A stretch of 64,000 bases of DNA, from assembly GCF_037038585.1 (NCBI RefSeq), contig NC_092524.1, positions 68,064,552 through 68,128,551 of the forward strand. The letters run 5' to 3'. The position numbers and the translations under genes were made by a program. Shown one piece after another: positions 22,331 through 36,029 of the stretch. How positions within the stretch are numbered: position 1 is the stretch's first letter; each line of letters opens with the position of its first letter. The DNA is from Patagioenas fasciata. Taxonomy: Eukaryota > Chordata > Aves > Columbiformes > Columbidae. The notes below the pieces were generated by a model. It was not told the origin of the DNA, did no database searches, and saw only the letters and a list, made by a program, of their open reading frames with translations.

Positions 22331-24112
22331 CGACATCGTCTCTTATTGGCTTCTGCACAGTGACACAAACACAGCTGAGACTTCATAGGAAGCAGATGAA
22401 AGAGCTGGGGGTTTTTTCCCTATTTTTCTTTTATAATTTTTGACAGGGAATTTCCAGTTTGGCAACTGGTTTCTACTAGTGTCTTCCTTGTGGGTGTCTT
22501 GTTTAATCAAGGGATTGCAAGGTCTGAATATTAATCAGCTCGATTTAAGGAAGTTGGAGACAGGAGATGTGTAATTGCTGTGATAATGTGGAAGCCTAAG
22601 TTTAGTCCACAGTGTCTAGTTTGTGTGGCTGAAATGTAAAGCCTAAATATTTTGGAACAGATGAGAGAACAGAAGATGAGACTATAGGATGAATAACTGG
22701 GAAAGAGCTTCATCTTCTGGGGATTTTAGTGTCTCTTCCAAAGTTATATTGGAGAAACCCTTTCCATAGTATCTGGGGAGCAAAGTCCTCCCTTGGTCAG
22801 ATGCAATCCCCTGGTAACAAGGTACAGAAAACAGGGGACTACCAAAGATACTGGGGACCTCATCCTCTGACAAGAGAGTTGAAGCATCCCTTGGAAATAC
22901 AATGTTAGTGGCAACCAAAAGAGCAGGTGTCCCCATGCGGGGTGTCTGTTTTGTTAGGGATGGTTTGTGCGATGTAGTGGTGGTTATTCACATCGGATGC
23001 GTGAGGCACTCTCTGGTGGCATGTGGGCTGAAATTGTTTTTCCTGAAGTCCCTGTTTCTCCACAGAGCACTGGATGGAGAGGTGTGGGAAGCTGGCTTCC
23101 CTCTTTTGTTTCCAGCATTAAAAGATGATGAAAACGGCTTGAAAATACATGTAGCATTTTCCTTTCCGTCAGCTTTGTAGCATGACTACCCTGTGCTTTG
23201 GTGCAAAGAATTACATGTTGCTCTTCTTGAATGTTTGCTTTTCCATTTCTCTCTGCTCATATGCTGGGATCTGCCTCCCCCTCCACAACACACACAATCT
23301 ACAGCTCCCACATTGTGCATTTATTAATTCCGTAGCTGGGTTGTTCTCCACAGGAACATTTGTTGTGTTATTGGGGATTTTGCTGATTGAAATAGGCAGG
23401 TAGATGATTAACAATGATGACTTCATCTGTCTGAATGGGAATGGTAATGGAGTTCTCCAAGAGCCAGCCAGATTCAGGCAGGATATAAACCCACATGGCT
23501 CCATTTTGAAGTCCACAGAGTTAATGGTCACAGAGGAGACAGACACAGACTGTTCTTGGAGGCACAAGAGGCAACAGCCACAAATTGCATCATGGAAAAT
23601 TCCAGTTAGGTATTAAGAAATAATTATCTGTGTGAGGATACGCTGGATCAGGAAGCTGTGGGATCTCCATGTGCATGTGGAAGCCAGTTGGCCATCCAGC
23701 TTTGAGACAAGTGTTTGATCCCCAACTGTCTTTTATTTAAGTTTAGACACAGCGGCAGAAAACAGTGGCTTTGTAATGGAGAAATGACCTCTCAATAGAG
23801 ATAACTCCTCCTGCTCGTTGAAAAATAGAATTTCTGTCCCATGGGAAATTCTGGTATTTTCGTATTTGTTTTAATCTCAAATTGGAACACATAGTTCCTA
23901 AAAAGAGTTGATTTGCAAATGTCAGAGTGTTTCATGTTGACATTTTGAGCTAAAATGAAATATTTTTGCTTGAATCGGGTCATCATTTACTTCTGCCTGA
24001 ACAGCCTCTTGCTTATATTAATAATAGCTGTAATTCTACATTTCCTGTGATCCCAGGGAAACCCACCACTGGCTAAACTGTATCTACCATAACGTGCCCT
24101 TATTTCTTCCAG

Positions 24113-24347
24113 CAGTTGAGTTACTTGGGGGAATCACGAGACTTCCAGCATGGAGTGTGCTGGCTCAAGCAGAACAAAACAAGAACCATCAGCTTTCTGA
24201 CTGGAACATTTTTGGGAAACATTTTTTTCCCCATGTAGGCAATCTTGGTTTGTGTGAAATCTCATGTTTTGAAGGAAAAGCAGTTCAATTCCCCTTTTTT
24301 CTAAGGAAAAATGTTCAATGAATCCAACATGCAACTAATACGATCAC
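24113..24347 (+). other. Weak candidate non-coding exon
   Basis: A 3' splice-site-like pyrimidine run 'cccttatttcttccag' ends at 24112, and a strong donor-like 'cacgtaagtatg' starts the intron at 24348, giving a 235-base segment. The frame that is open at its start stops at 24321, so a coding role is unlikely. A transcript would be needed to support it. Splice-like pairs at this spacing also occur by chance in large introns. Confidence 0.18.
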
Positions 24348-24408
24348 GTAAGTATGTGTATATGTGAAGGTGCTTCTCTTCTTCTTTAAGTTCTGTTCTC
24401 ATTTCTAG

Positions 24409-24494
24409 CATGTGAGCTCAGACTTTCCTCCGTTAGTTTCAGTGGAGCTAATCCAGTCACAGTGACCCAGCTAGGACTAAATTTGGCCCAAAGA
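24409..24494. repeat. Possible ancient MITE-like repeat relic
   Basis: The run 'cctccgttagtttcagtgg', 'agctaatccagtcacagtg' and 'ctaaatttggccc' follows the layout of an old sauropsid repeat whose right half reads about 'gacttcaatggagttactcc...gaatttggccc'. The match is loose and the left half is not recognisable. Confidence 0.28.
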
Positions 24495-27400
24495 AGAGAT
24501 TTATTGTCTTTAATAATAACACAGAGATGGAGCCACAGCTGGTATGAACAAAGAAAATCAGCGGAATTTGGGTGACTTATACCTGCCAAGGATCAGCCCC
24601 AGAAATATTAATATCTAACTACCTGTAGTGTGTACGAATGTATTTATAGTCCATTTCCAGCATTGCTTTGGGCAGAAGACAGCACGTTTGCAGGCTTGCT
24701 TGCTCAGTCTGGCAGGAAGGGTTTTCCACCCTTTCTGCTCTGTTAGCAGCATCCATGGTAGATCTCTTCTCCTGTTCCTTTTCTCCCAGCCAAGGCTGTT
24801 TGTCTAAAGCCTCTGCAATATCCACCCGCAGATCTTCTGTTGTTTCCGTGCTCTAAACCGTGTGTTCTGCAAAGTCAGTGTGAACTGAACACAGGCATCT
24901 GAGGACATAATTTGGGCTTAAAATTTGTAGCACATTAGGAGCATGCTAATTGCCTAGGGTGACATCCAGCTGACAGCTGATTTGATGGTAACTATGTTCT
25001 CATTCCTGTTTAAAATTCTATCTCCTAAATAAATGAGTGATGGGATCGATAGCCTCGCTCTGTTAACAGGAGGGCTGTGGTGCACCACTGTGATTTTGAC
25101 TTCACCGTTTTCTTTGACAACTAATTATGACAAAAATGACATACCAGGTGATCTTCGCTTGTTCCTGAGACACTTTTAACACCATCTCTTAGGCACTTTT
25201 CCCAGAACCAATGGCTTTTGTCATTTGCTCCTCTGGTTTCCTGTTCATTACCTTTGTTGACAAGCGCTCAGATGAATTCATCTAAGTTGCGTCCTCTCTG
25301 TTTCCTTGCCTGGCTGGGACGTTTCCTTCTGCATGCCAGGTTGGGCATTTAAAAATATAGCTCACTTGATTGCTTGCACAAATGTTTGCTGATGAAAGTA
25401 TCTACACAGCGAGAAAATGTCAATCAACTTAATTGCATGTGCAAATTCCACTTTGCATGTGTAAATACAGGATCTGCGTGCGGTTTAAGTATCTGTACTG
25501 GGAAATTGGGCTTTGCTACTTTTTAAATACTTTCCTTGAGAATTCCCTTTAACTCCTGTGAGGTTTCTGAAATAGATGTTTCGCCTTGTGATGTTCAGGC
25601 CCCACAGAGATTTGAAACCTGTTAAAGAGGATCTGGTGGACTCTGCTGCAGCTTGGGCAGAAGGAAACACGTTGTGACCCTGAGTGGTTTTGACTCTCAC
25701 TCCTGCATTTTAGCAATTTAAATTCAGCAGTACCTTAAATCCAAAGCTTGCCCAGCTTTGCCTTGGCAAGTGGGGGTGCACATTTCTATCCGTCAACACT
25801 GCAACGGATGAAATAACTGCCAGCAAAAATATTAAGATGAATTAAAGTCTTCTGTTCGTGTAGCAAGGATGAGCAGGGCTGGGTGTCAGATCCCTCGCAC
25901 GGCCTAGGGCTGAGATGGACAGTTATGAAGGGTTAATGTCACATTTACATGACTGAGAAGAAACAACTACGGGAAATGCCCAGTTTACTCAGTAAAAAGT
26001 AAAAAGATGTGGATTGGGAGGCTCAGGGGATCAAAAGGCTCACAGATGACTTGAAGCTGTACATCCAGAAGAGAAAACATCTGTTTTACTGGCCTGCTAA
26101 ATACCAGAGAACTTATATCTACATGGTCAAATTTCTGCACAGTTGGTTAACCTGGTCATCATAAAAGAAGTTCAGTGAATTTCTCTCTCCACAATCTTTG
26201 GATAAGGTTTTTTTACTTTGCCCCATCACTTTCCATGAGAATTTCTCTATTAAATTAAATCAGACCTGGCTCTGACAGTAGCCAGTGCCACTTGCCTCAG
26301 ACTAAGGTGAAGCAAATCCTGCAATGGGAAGCTAAGGAATAATTTGCTATAGATAAAGTTACTTTGCTCAGAGTTTTATCTTTAAGCCACAAAGCAGAAG
26401 GGTCACTATCTGATCCCAGGCAACATGAATCTTTACTTACCACTCTGCAGGAGAATAAGGTCTCCTTGTTGTTCCTGGTCATGCTTTCCAAAATCCATCT
26501 TCCCTGCAGGACGGATGTACCTTGTCCCTAGATGGAGCTGTATTTCACCCGTGTGCCGGGTATAGGACCAGCGATGCCAGACCCTGTGTTTCATGGCTTA
26601 TTATTGTCAGGAATATTGCTATTTGCTGCCTGTTGATCTCCCCAGTGCTCAGCTCTGCCTCTGCTTTCGCTTTTTCTAAGGATGCTTGTGCTTAAAAATA
26701 AGCAGAAAAGAAGAGCAAAATTATTGTGTAACCCCCAGTATAGGAATCTCATTAGGAACAGGCACATCATTTCAAAGAGCCTTGGGAGAGGTAGAGGTAA
26801 ATTGTTGTACAAGTTACTTCGAAAATTGTCCTGCATTAAATAAAAAATAATGAAATAACAGTGAGGAGCTGGAAGAACAAGGATTATTCCCACAAAAAGC
26901 CACTTCTCCCAAACAGCAGGGCTGCATTAAACCAGTTGTGTACATAATATTTCATTAGAAATAATATCGTTACTAACAGATGTCCATTTTCAGCAGAGCA
27001 AATGTAGATGGGATTTTATTGTTTCTCGCTTCCACATAAATGGATCTTGAATGGTCGCAGCCCTGATTATGAAAAGCTGCAATTAAATGTTAAAGTAATA
27101 AAGCTCAGGTGAGCCATCTTCCCCAGAAACTTGTGTTTCTTCCAAAAAGCAGGCAAACACAAATGCCAAGTTTTTAAGTGCTAACCTGCTGCAATTTGGG
27201 AATTGTTTTCTAGGTTGTGTCTGCCTCCTTTCCAGATCCATGCAAACAAACCTGCAGATTAGTGTTCATGTGTGTGTGTGCAGGAGTAACCCAATTTCTG
27301 CCTTTCATACTTGGCCCAGATTAGAGGCCAAGCCCTGCAATGTGGTGGCGAAACATCCAAGCTACAGTGGGAGCTTAGTTTTTTCTGTATTTGATGTAAC

Positions 27401-27511
27401 AGGTAGATAGAAATGTTTCCTCATGGGAACAGTTTTATGTGGTGCAGCTCTGTCATTTTATTTATTTACAGATAGCCACCGCCTTATTTTGATGCAAAAC
27501 TCTGCCTGCCT

Positions 27512-27534
27512 CCCCCTGCCCCCCTTCCCCTCCC
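27512..27534 (-). other. Putative G-quadruplex motif
   Basis: On the + strand four C-runs (5, 6, 4 and 3 bases) are separated by TG, TT and T. The - strand therefore has four G-runs with loops of one or two bases. Short loops and runs of at least three satisfy the standard sequence rule for a stable quadruplex. It sits in a longer pyrimidine-rich tract (27502-27544). Confidence 0.75.
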
Positions 27535-27544
27535 GCCTTCCCTA

Positions 27545-30500
27545 GAAGTGACATGATCAAAAGCTATTTCTTCTTCAGAGTGATTTCCAGTAACCTCTGG
27601 AGCAGTTTTTTTAATTAAATAAACCTCATCTTGTCTAGCTTTCTGGTCAGCATTTTGAACCCCCTGCAGATGGGTCTGAAGGATTAACAGCAAATCCTCC
27701 TCGACCCAGCTCAAGCAGATGGGCGGCATGTGTCTGATAAATACTAGGACAAGGTCTGCTTCCTCGTGTTTCCAACAGATAGACGGTATACCCTGTAAAT
27801 TAAATTTAAAATGGTGGCCCTTTCAACCCTTAGAATAGCAGAGGAAAAGGAATACAAATGATATGAATTTCCTATTTCTAGCACATTGTCACCTCATGAC
27901 CACTGAGTCAAACATCACCTGTTGGGCAAGTGGTACCTCCAGGGAAGGCTGGGTCAGTACAATGCTGAACTTACCCAGAGCACAATGTCTGTGTCTGCTG
28001 CATCTCCTCGCTGATGGCTTTTATTTGCATATCAGTTTGCAGAGCATCCTCTTTCCAACTGAATGTCTCTTTGACATTGACACCCATACAGCCCTTGCAA
28101 TAGGAGGTTCCTGAGTGCACGGAGAACTAAGAACCTCTGCCACGTGCAACGGAGTTGTGCTCAGTTCCCTGAGCAGAAAACAGACCGTTTTCCCCAGATA
28201 TTCACTTGCAAAGATTAGCAGCGCTGAACCACACTGCTGGGGTACAAGGGCAAGCCATGAAAATAGAAGAAGGTCTCCATCCTGGTCTCCTTTGCTTTAT
28301 AGGTGTCCTCCAGGCCCATGGATTTACCAGTTCCTTAGCAGAGATACTTTGTAGAAATGAAAACAAACCCTATCTCTTTCCTTTGTGCTATATATATATA
28401 TATATATTTCATTTGAGGAGGACAAGTATAGGCATTTTTCAGTGTTGTGCTTTATCTGTCATTCTCCTTGCTATTTTTTGCCCCCTAGGATGGTGATCAC
28501 TCAGGAATTGCTCATGGACAGAAGGATTTTTTCCGCATTTGCACCGTGCACGGCCGCTGCCTGACAGCATTAGTGGAAACTGCCTTTCCCCAGTGACCTT
28601 GCTGCTAAGCTGGAGACTGCCGGTGACTGTCGCCTCCAATGACACTGCTCACAGGGTACTTGTCACAACAATTACCGCCGGTATGTCACTATATGGTCTT
28701 GCAAGAGCTTTTGGCTCCTGAGTCCGGATACCTGTGATATTTGGGGTAAAAAGTTTGGTGTTTAAGGGTCAGATTTTGAGATGTGACATACATGCTAGGG
28801 AAGTCTACGACTCCGCATCCCTGCAAACCAGGTGAGGAGGTGGTGGGAGCAATGCAGAAGTAGCAAATAAGGATGTTATTGAAGACTCATTTAAAACTGG
28901 AGATGGAAAAACTGGGTCTGAGGGTCCCGTTAGAGACATCGATACATAGTGGAGAGTGGGTTTTCCTTTTCTAAAACGTTGCTTTCACTTCCAGGTAATT
29001 TAGGCTATGATTTAAGGATGAAAAAAAATAACTAAACCAGTTTGACAGTAACAAGCAAGCCAGCCAGCCTTTCCTCCCAGGACACTCAAGTAGCTGCAGG
29101 GTCATATCTTCTGCAGAGCCCTTTGTAGATAAGGTGTTGGGGGATGGATGCTCTCTTGGAAGGGTGATAGCAATGGAAAAACGGGAGGAATTAAAATGAG
29201 GAGTTTAGAATGACATAAAGCTGGTGGACTAAACATTCAGCTGTTGCAAACCAGCTTACTCTTGGCTGTGGGTGGACTTACATCATGTTACACAGCTAAA
29301 AATCTGGTCCACAAAGTCAGGAGCAGTAGAACAGAAGGGAAGTATCCAGCCTATCTTCTTGTCCCTGGGCAAGTTTTAATTGTCTCTGGATGTTGTTTCT
29401 GTTAGTTCTCATTTTTAATTATCTAAACGACACTTTTCACGTTTTCCTTCAGCAAGATCATTGTGGGCATAAAAAGCCACATTTCCTCATGCGTTACTCA
29501 TCCCTCAGGATTGTAAAGTGCCAGGGTAGAAGAAGCAATTTATTTTATGATATATGCCCACATCAGCTCACTTTTAATTCTTGTGATGGGAAACATTTAA
29601 ACTTCCTAATGATGGCTTGGACATTTGAGTGAGAAACCAACCTGTTCACTGACTTATGTTTCCGAATAATCTCAACAGTTTAGAAAATGAGTCAGCATTT
29701 TGCTTAGCTTGCCCAAAATATGTTAATTTTCATCACTTTAGCTGTCCTTTTAATCTTATCTGCTTACACAGGTATGATATTTGGGTTAGATAGCTCCCTG
29801 CCTTTTCATAGCCTAGCACAAGGAAGCTAAGATAAGTGGAAGTTAGAAGGTTTATTGTCTGATAATGCAGTGTCCCTGACAGCACATACCTGTCTACTCA
29901 TGGAATGCTTCTTCGTTTGCCTGTGGGACATAAGAATATACATTGAGCCAGAAGTCACATTTAACTGCGCTGTCACAGAGCAAAGCGGGGCTCAACTGTG
30001 GCTTTTAAAAAGCACAGGTCTGGTCTATTGGAGAACTGCTCAAAGAAAGCTTCTTATTTTTTGTGATGAATGGAAAACTTGATGTTGAAAGTTGAAAGAT
30101 ATTTTCTCGTAGCTGAGAATGTAGCAGTTGAACAATTTGCGCTGAAGTCATGTATTTGTTTTCTTTTTTTATTATTTTTTTTTTCTTTTTTTCCATCAGG
30201 GTTGCAATTTAAATTTTTTTTCAAGATGGATTTTTCTGGGTTTTGTTAAAAATATTGAATAACAAAAATGTGGAGATTTTCAGCTTTTAAGGTTAACAAC
30301 TCGTTTTCTTTTTCATGCAAAACATTTCTATCAACATATTTCTACCGAGTTTAAAGAAGGTCAAAAATTACTGACACAGGAAAAAGTAGAGAAAATTTTA
30401 CCCAAACCATTTTATTTTGTTTCTTCAAAGGTGCCAAAACCCAGATGTCTCTCTCAACTTGTCTTTTCAAGCAAGTTCCTGCAAGACGTGTTTCAAACTG

Positions 30501-31660
30501 CTTGTCTGTACCATTCACACAGCTCTTCTCCAGTGCCTGCTCTGATTTTTTGGGTGAAAAGATGACCAAACCTACTCTTCCTCCAACCAAACCATGGGGT
30601 TTGCAGGAGATACTTCACCACCAGCCCAGCCACACGGCTCTTCCAACCGACGGACCCCACAGAATGGATAAACCTTGAGAACAATTAGGAAGAGGGGTGG
30701 TTTATTCTCCTCTTTCAAGTGGGACAGTGAAGCTTTTGAAGCAAACTGAGGTGGTTATTTTATTGTTGTTTCTTTTTTCCCAGGGATTCCCCAAGTGCAT
30801 GGCTGTCAAAGATTTTAATATACTGCAGGCACAGCAGCTAATTCTCAAATCTCTTGCAGAAGGATTTTACAGAGGGAAGCTAGGATGCAAATCCTTTTGA
30901 AGGCTTTTTCCATTTTGAAACCTATAAATAGGAAAGTAGGGCAAAATGACTTTGACAAGTTTAGACCTCACCTTCTTTAATTACTCTCTTTGGATCAACA
31001 ACTTGACTGCAAATGCTTATCTCCTCCAACATTATGCACAGGTTTGGAGTTTATATTTTAAGAGCAGTGCAGGACAATTCTGTATAATATTTTTAATACG
31101 TCTGGCCTCCAGAAATTTCCATATTCCCGTCAATCTTTAAATTTATAATTGATATAAATGGTGAGCAGGGCTGATTGCCTGAATTGTCCTTTCAGTATAA
31201 AAAGTCTGTCCATTTACTCTTCTTTAAGAATCATAAATTTTCTTCTTAACTCTGTTTTTGCAGTTCTTCTCCCTTTTTTTATAAATATGTAAATTTAAAT
31301 TGATAGTGTCTTACTATTTGTAATAATAATAATAGTTAATATAAACCACTGATACAATAAATTATTAATAAATTAGTTATAAGAATGTCATTTCTATAAA
31401 TGTTTAAAACAAAGAACGTCTGGTTGCTCTTCCATAATGTATAATGTTTTAGTAAAGAAAATAAGTATTGCATGCACACAGGGTAAAGAGGAAGGTGGTT
31501 TGGATAATTTTACCTGGAGCACATATGAAAAGTAGCACAAGTATATTAAGTACTGTACTTGATTGTCATACAAACATCTGCGAAAAGACCTGAGCCTTGG
31601 ATGTGGTAAGGTGCTCTGCACTTCTCTGTAGTATGAAAGGCTGTAAGACATGTTAATTTA
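27545..31660. other. Unique non-coding stretch with simple AT and poly-T runs
   Basis: There is a (TA)n run of 19 bases at 28389-28407, T-rich sequence at 30160-30192 and a strongly AT-rich zone at 31.1-31.45 kb. No exon, LTR or LINE was recognised. Frames stay below 97 codons. Confidence 0.55.
28389..28407. repeat. (TA)n microsatellite
   Basis: A perfect alternating TA run of 19 bases, flanked by 'ctttgtgc' and 'tttcatttgagg'. Confidence 0.95.
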
Positions 31661-31664
31661 GTAT

Positions 31665-32348
31665 GGAAAACAGTGCAGCAGAAAGGGACCTGGGGGTCCT
31701 GGGGACAGCAGGGTGACCATGAGCCAGCACTGGGCTCTTGTGGCCAGGAAGCCAATGGTACCTGGGGTGGGTTAGAAGGGGGTGGTCAGTAGGTCAGAGA
31801 GGTTCTCCTGCCCCTCTGCTCTGCCCTGGGGAGACCACACCTGGAATCTTGTGTCCAGTTGTGGCCCCTCAGCTCCAGAAGGACAGGGAACTGCTGGAGA
31901 GAGTCCAGCGCAGCCACCAAGATGCTGAAGGGAGCGGAGCATCTCCCGTGTGAGGAAAGGCTGAGGGAGCTGGGGCTCTGGAGCTGGAGAAGAGGAGACT
32001 GAGGGGGGACTCATTCATGGGGATCAATATGGAAAGGGGGAGTGCCAGGAGGATGGAGCCAGGCTCTTCTTGGTGACAACCAATGATAGGACAAGGGGCA
32101 ATGGGTTCAAACTGGAACACAAGAGGTTCCACTTAAGTATGAGAAGAAACTTCTTCTCAGTAAGGGTAACAGAACACTGGCCCAGGCTGCCCAGGGAGGT
32201 TGTGGAGTCTCCTTCTGTGCAGCCATTCAAACCCGCCTGGACACCTTCCTGTGGAACCTCAGCTGGGTGTTCCTGCTCCATGGGGGGGATTGCACTGGAT
32301 GAGCTTTCCAGGGCCCTTCCAACCCCTGACATTCTGGGATTCTGTGAT
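31665..32348 (+). mobile_element. CR1 LINE, longest well-preserved copy
   Basis: About 680 bp in sense orientation. The left end carries blocks from the end of the coding region: 'gggacctgggggtcctgg', 'accatgagccagcactggg', 'gtggccaggaagccaatgg'. Then follow 'gagaccacacctggaatc', 'gaggaaaggctgagggag', 'tgataggacaaggggcaatg', 'gcccaggctgcccaggg', 'cattcaaacccgcctggac' and 'ccttccaacccctgacattc', ending in 'ctgggattctgtgat'. The subfamily has a 'gcactggatgagctttcc' 3' block and is shared with the copy at 54432-54652. Frames are broken. The long antisense frames over it are by-products. Confidence 0.95.
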
Positions 32349-34719
32349 ACCACTTTAGGCCTCATTTATCACACCGACGCTCAGCCTTGATGGATGTAGA
32401 AGAAACAGAGTGCAGGAGGGAAGTTTTTGAATAGATGTGGGGGGGTTAGTCTGTGTGACCAGGGTGAATGCATGAGCCACCACACAACCTTGCTGTGAAT
32501 GGTTCTCTGTGCAGAGGACGGGTTTTGTTCTCCAACCATGGAGTCCTTCTTCACTATCTACCCAGCATGCGGCACCTGGGGACAGTGGCCTGGGAGAGTT
32601 GTCACAAGGAAGAGCGTGTAGTTGGCAGGCAAGCAGAACACAGCTCAGCCCAAAAACATTAAAATCATCTGAGCCTAGGTGACCAAGATAGACATCAGAA
32701 GAATCAGAGACTAAAAGTGCCAGTCCCAATCCATTTATTAACAGGAGCTGCAGATGAATAGCTCAGAGAGAGACCACTCCATGTTGAACATGTCTTTCCT
32801 CATGAGTCCCACTGTACTATGCCAGAACTTGGTCCATCCACTCATCTATCCATCTATCCACCCAAAACACTTCCCAAGAGCTGCACGGCTGGACAATTGT
32901 TCCCTCTTTCCTACACAGACATGGGCAAGCTTGGCAGTAGACGCCAGTGGTCGTGATTTGCTCTGGTATTCAGTTACCTTTCAGCAGGTTGTGTTGCCAT
33001 CTCTCATGCATTGTGATGCTATTGCTTTTGTAGATGATTAGCGTCAAGAATCTGCCCCCTACACTTGCTACTGCGTCTCTGCTGTGTTCCCATCAGATCA
33101 AGACATAGTTATGGGCTGCTAACTGCTTCTAGAAACATTTTATCTGACTCAGTAAGTTTCTGGTTCACCCATTTACCCCATTCTGCAGTGAGTTGCATCT
33201 AAACCTTGGTAAGTAATGGAGAAGAACAACGAGGTAAATAGCAAACAAGCTTGCACCATAGATTGGGACTCAAAATATGTACCTGTAATACATGATCTTT
33301 GGCCACAGGCTTTTTTACTGTGAGCTCACAGAGACTTTACACCTTGACAGTAGAGCTGAGAGAACTTGGAAGTCTAAGCATGCACTGCCAGCTGTAATTC
33401 TATGCCATCCCATGACATTACTGCCCATAGTTTGAGAGTTTGACCACTGATGTTAAATTATTTTGAATTCTTCAAGTGTTGCTCACACTTGGATCAGTAA
33501 CACTGAATTAGCTTGTAGATATGTGAATAATATTATAATTTACCTTCAGTTCTTTAGAGGATTCCAGTGCCTGCTACAACAGTTGAGGTCTTAGACAAAA
33601 AGGCCAAGCTCCATCAGTATTTTTTACTGCCTATGTGGTCTACCAAATGTTGGCTGCCAAACTGCTTTTAATCTTGTGATACTATCTCGAATCACAAAGC
33701 ATTAAGACAGCTAACTGGTTTTTAATCAAAATATTTTAAAGGAAATGCATAAATACGATTGTTGCCAGATATTTTCATTGTTGTTCTGCTTGTATTTCTT
33801 CAAATGTGTTGATTTTTAAAGCAAGTATTTCAGTTTATTATTTACAACAGGGCTGCTTATAACAGAACAAGTTCTAGTAATCCATTATGTACTGATCGAG
33901 GATCTGGCTTAACCACAGTAGCATGACATCGTTGGTTTCTTCCGTTTGCTGACCTCAAAACAACCAGTCAAAACCAATTGGTCCAGATTAATTAGGCTAG
34001 TTTTGGAACAAGTTACAGCATTCTTCACCACTGCCTTTTTATGTTAAAACCTAATAATGTTGGATATGTGGCAGCCAGCAATTCCTCTTTACCGTGGGGA
34101 TCCTGAGCTTTCTCCTCAAGGCAAGCAAGGGTGAAGTTAAGCATGGGGATGGCAGGTTCATCTTGGAGCTTAATCCAGTGTGTCTCACTATTGCTCTGTG
34201 CATATCCTCCAGGCAACTCTGCTGCATGTTGCAGCCTTAGTACTCAAAACAAAAAGTCAACGAAATATCTGAGCTGATCCTATCAACACACTGAGACGTT
34301 GTCTGAAACTCATGCAATTATTTAGTTAAGAAACCTCCCAAAGATGCAAGTGGAACGAAGAGATTCATAGTGGGTAATCTCTTTGGAAATAATCAGCTAG
34401 TTTTCAGTGTGTGGATATAGGAGAATCTAGATGCCTGATGTCTGTAAAATGAGAATGGAGTTCAGGGTTCTCAGAACACCTGGTAAGTTTGCATTGTACA
34501 TTCCTATGTAGAAACAACTTCAGAGACTGCCCACAGCAAGCTGTCGGCTCTCGCCGAGTGTTCTGGGAGGTGTATCAAGCTGAGCACTGAAATCACCAGT
34601 AAGCTTTGAAAGTCTGCCTTACTTGCTCTGTCTCCTGTTTAGTGGCCACCAAGGTGTTTGATGCGTTCTGCAACAAAACATCTGCGAGGAGAGTTAGAGA
34701 GTAGCTTCATCGTACATTT
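32349..34719. other. Unique non-coding stretch
   Basis: A small (TCCA/TCTA) run lies at 32832-32862. The remainder has no recognisable repeat or exon. 33.45-33.85 kb is AT-rich. Confidence 0.55.
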
Positions 34720-34845
34720 ATTATTGTTGTTTTACTAAAACAGTGATGAGAGCCCTCAGCTGAAGTCCAGAGAGCTATTTGTCAGAGACTTGGCAAAGGC
34801 AAGAAGATACCATTCCTGCCCTGAAGAGCCTGGAGTCAAACCAAC
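34720..34845 (+). repeat. Ancient amniote interspersed repeat relic
   Basis: The sequence runs 'tattattgttgttttact', 'cagtgatgagagccctcag', 'gcaaaggcaagaagatacc', 'attcctgccctgaagagcc', 'tggagtcaaac'. This follows an old repeat common in turtles and crocodilians whose consensus ends about 'gacagtccctgccctgaagagcttacagtc'. I cannot name the family with certainty. Divergence is high, as expected for a pre-avian element. Confidence 0.45.
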
Positions 34846-36029
34846 AGTTCTGCAACTAAAGAACACTCATGGCAAAGCATGACAATACAAAGCTAAGATC
34901 TAAACCAGCATTTGTGCAACAAAGTGGGACTTCTGTTCCAAATTGTCTTTGTAGATCTGTACCTCCTTGTATATTAATAAGACACAGACTTTTGGGGAGG
35001 TCAGAACCCTCACAGAAATGTCCTAGGTTCACAGATGAACCAAGTATCCGGGATGTCTGTCCAGATGTGCTGGCTGTCAGTAGTGAGGATGCACATGTAC
35101 CCATGAGCTGCCATGTCTGTAGAGAAAGCAGAGGTGGATGGAAACTCTGGAGGAGGCTTTGTCTTCTTGTCTTCCTCTCATCTGCTCAGTCAGTGAGTAT
35201 GGAAGCACACGAAGGTGCAGTGGAGGTGCAGAGCCTTAAATGCTGACATTTAGCCTTTGGCTCCCGTCTTTTGGAGGGGTTCTGTGAGTCTTCTAGAATA
35301 CATCCTTTGCATACTGCAAGTTAAAGGTAAAAGCTCTCTGTGGTCACCCTACCCCTTCTTCATGGAGTTCTGTGAGAAGTGTGTTCAAATTACCTCTCCC
35401 TTCACATTACTGCAACACTAGACAGCTTTGGTCTTTTTTTTGGGTAACCTGCAGCTGATGCAGGTGTGTAAATGCACAAAACAAAGCCCTTGACAGCTCC
35501 TGCAGCAAGATACTGAATTTCCATGGGGGAAGGCATTTATTTGCTGGTGGGAATGTAACAGATTTGGATGTTAGTTGCATGTAATATAGGCAAAAAGCGT
35601 CCACTATATACAAATATATTAAACAGCTATAATAATTCAATGGTGTTGCCTTTGACAAGGCTGGCACAGAAAACTCTTTAATGGCACGGCCCATTCTCTC
35701 CAAAGTGTTGCTGGGAACATTAGCTGCCCCCCACTCTTCTGGATTGCATTTGATACAGATATTGGAAATACAAAATGACTCTGCCTGAACCAAGGCAGAG
35801 TAACTTTCTATAGTTTTTGAGGTAGATGTATGTCTATGCTGCGTTAGCTCCCTTTTATTTTATATAGCCAGAAGCTGTGGCTACAATTTTATTTTCCTAA
35901 TTGTGCATCCTGCTTTCTCTGATTTTAGTAGCTTGTGATTATGGTGCCCCTGAGTAATCGTTCAAGGTAAATTGTTAGTGTAAGCTGCATTGCAAGGTCT
36001 GTGTCTATTCAACGTGTTGCTGGCTATAA

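Larger units (their letters stand above)
22331..27500. other. Unique non-coding stretch
   Basis: No CR1 tail is present in this 5 kb part, which is unusual against the window average. Frames up to 118 codons (23211-23567) have no domain. A candidate exon and a weak repeat relic inside it are listed separately. 26.9-27.15 kb is AT-rich with TTAAAGTAATAAAG-type words. Confidence 0.5.

Noticed and set aside
32024-32365. 113-codon - strand frame
   Set aside because: It lies wholly over the + strand CR1 at 31665-32348; similar antisense frames occur over other CR1 copies.
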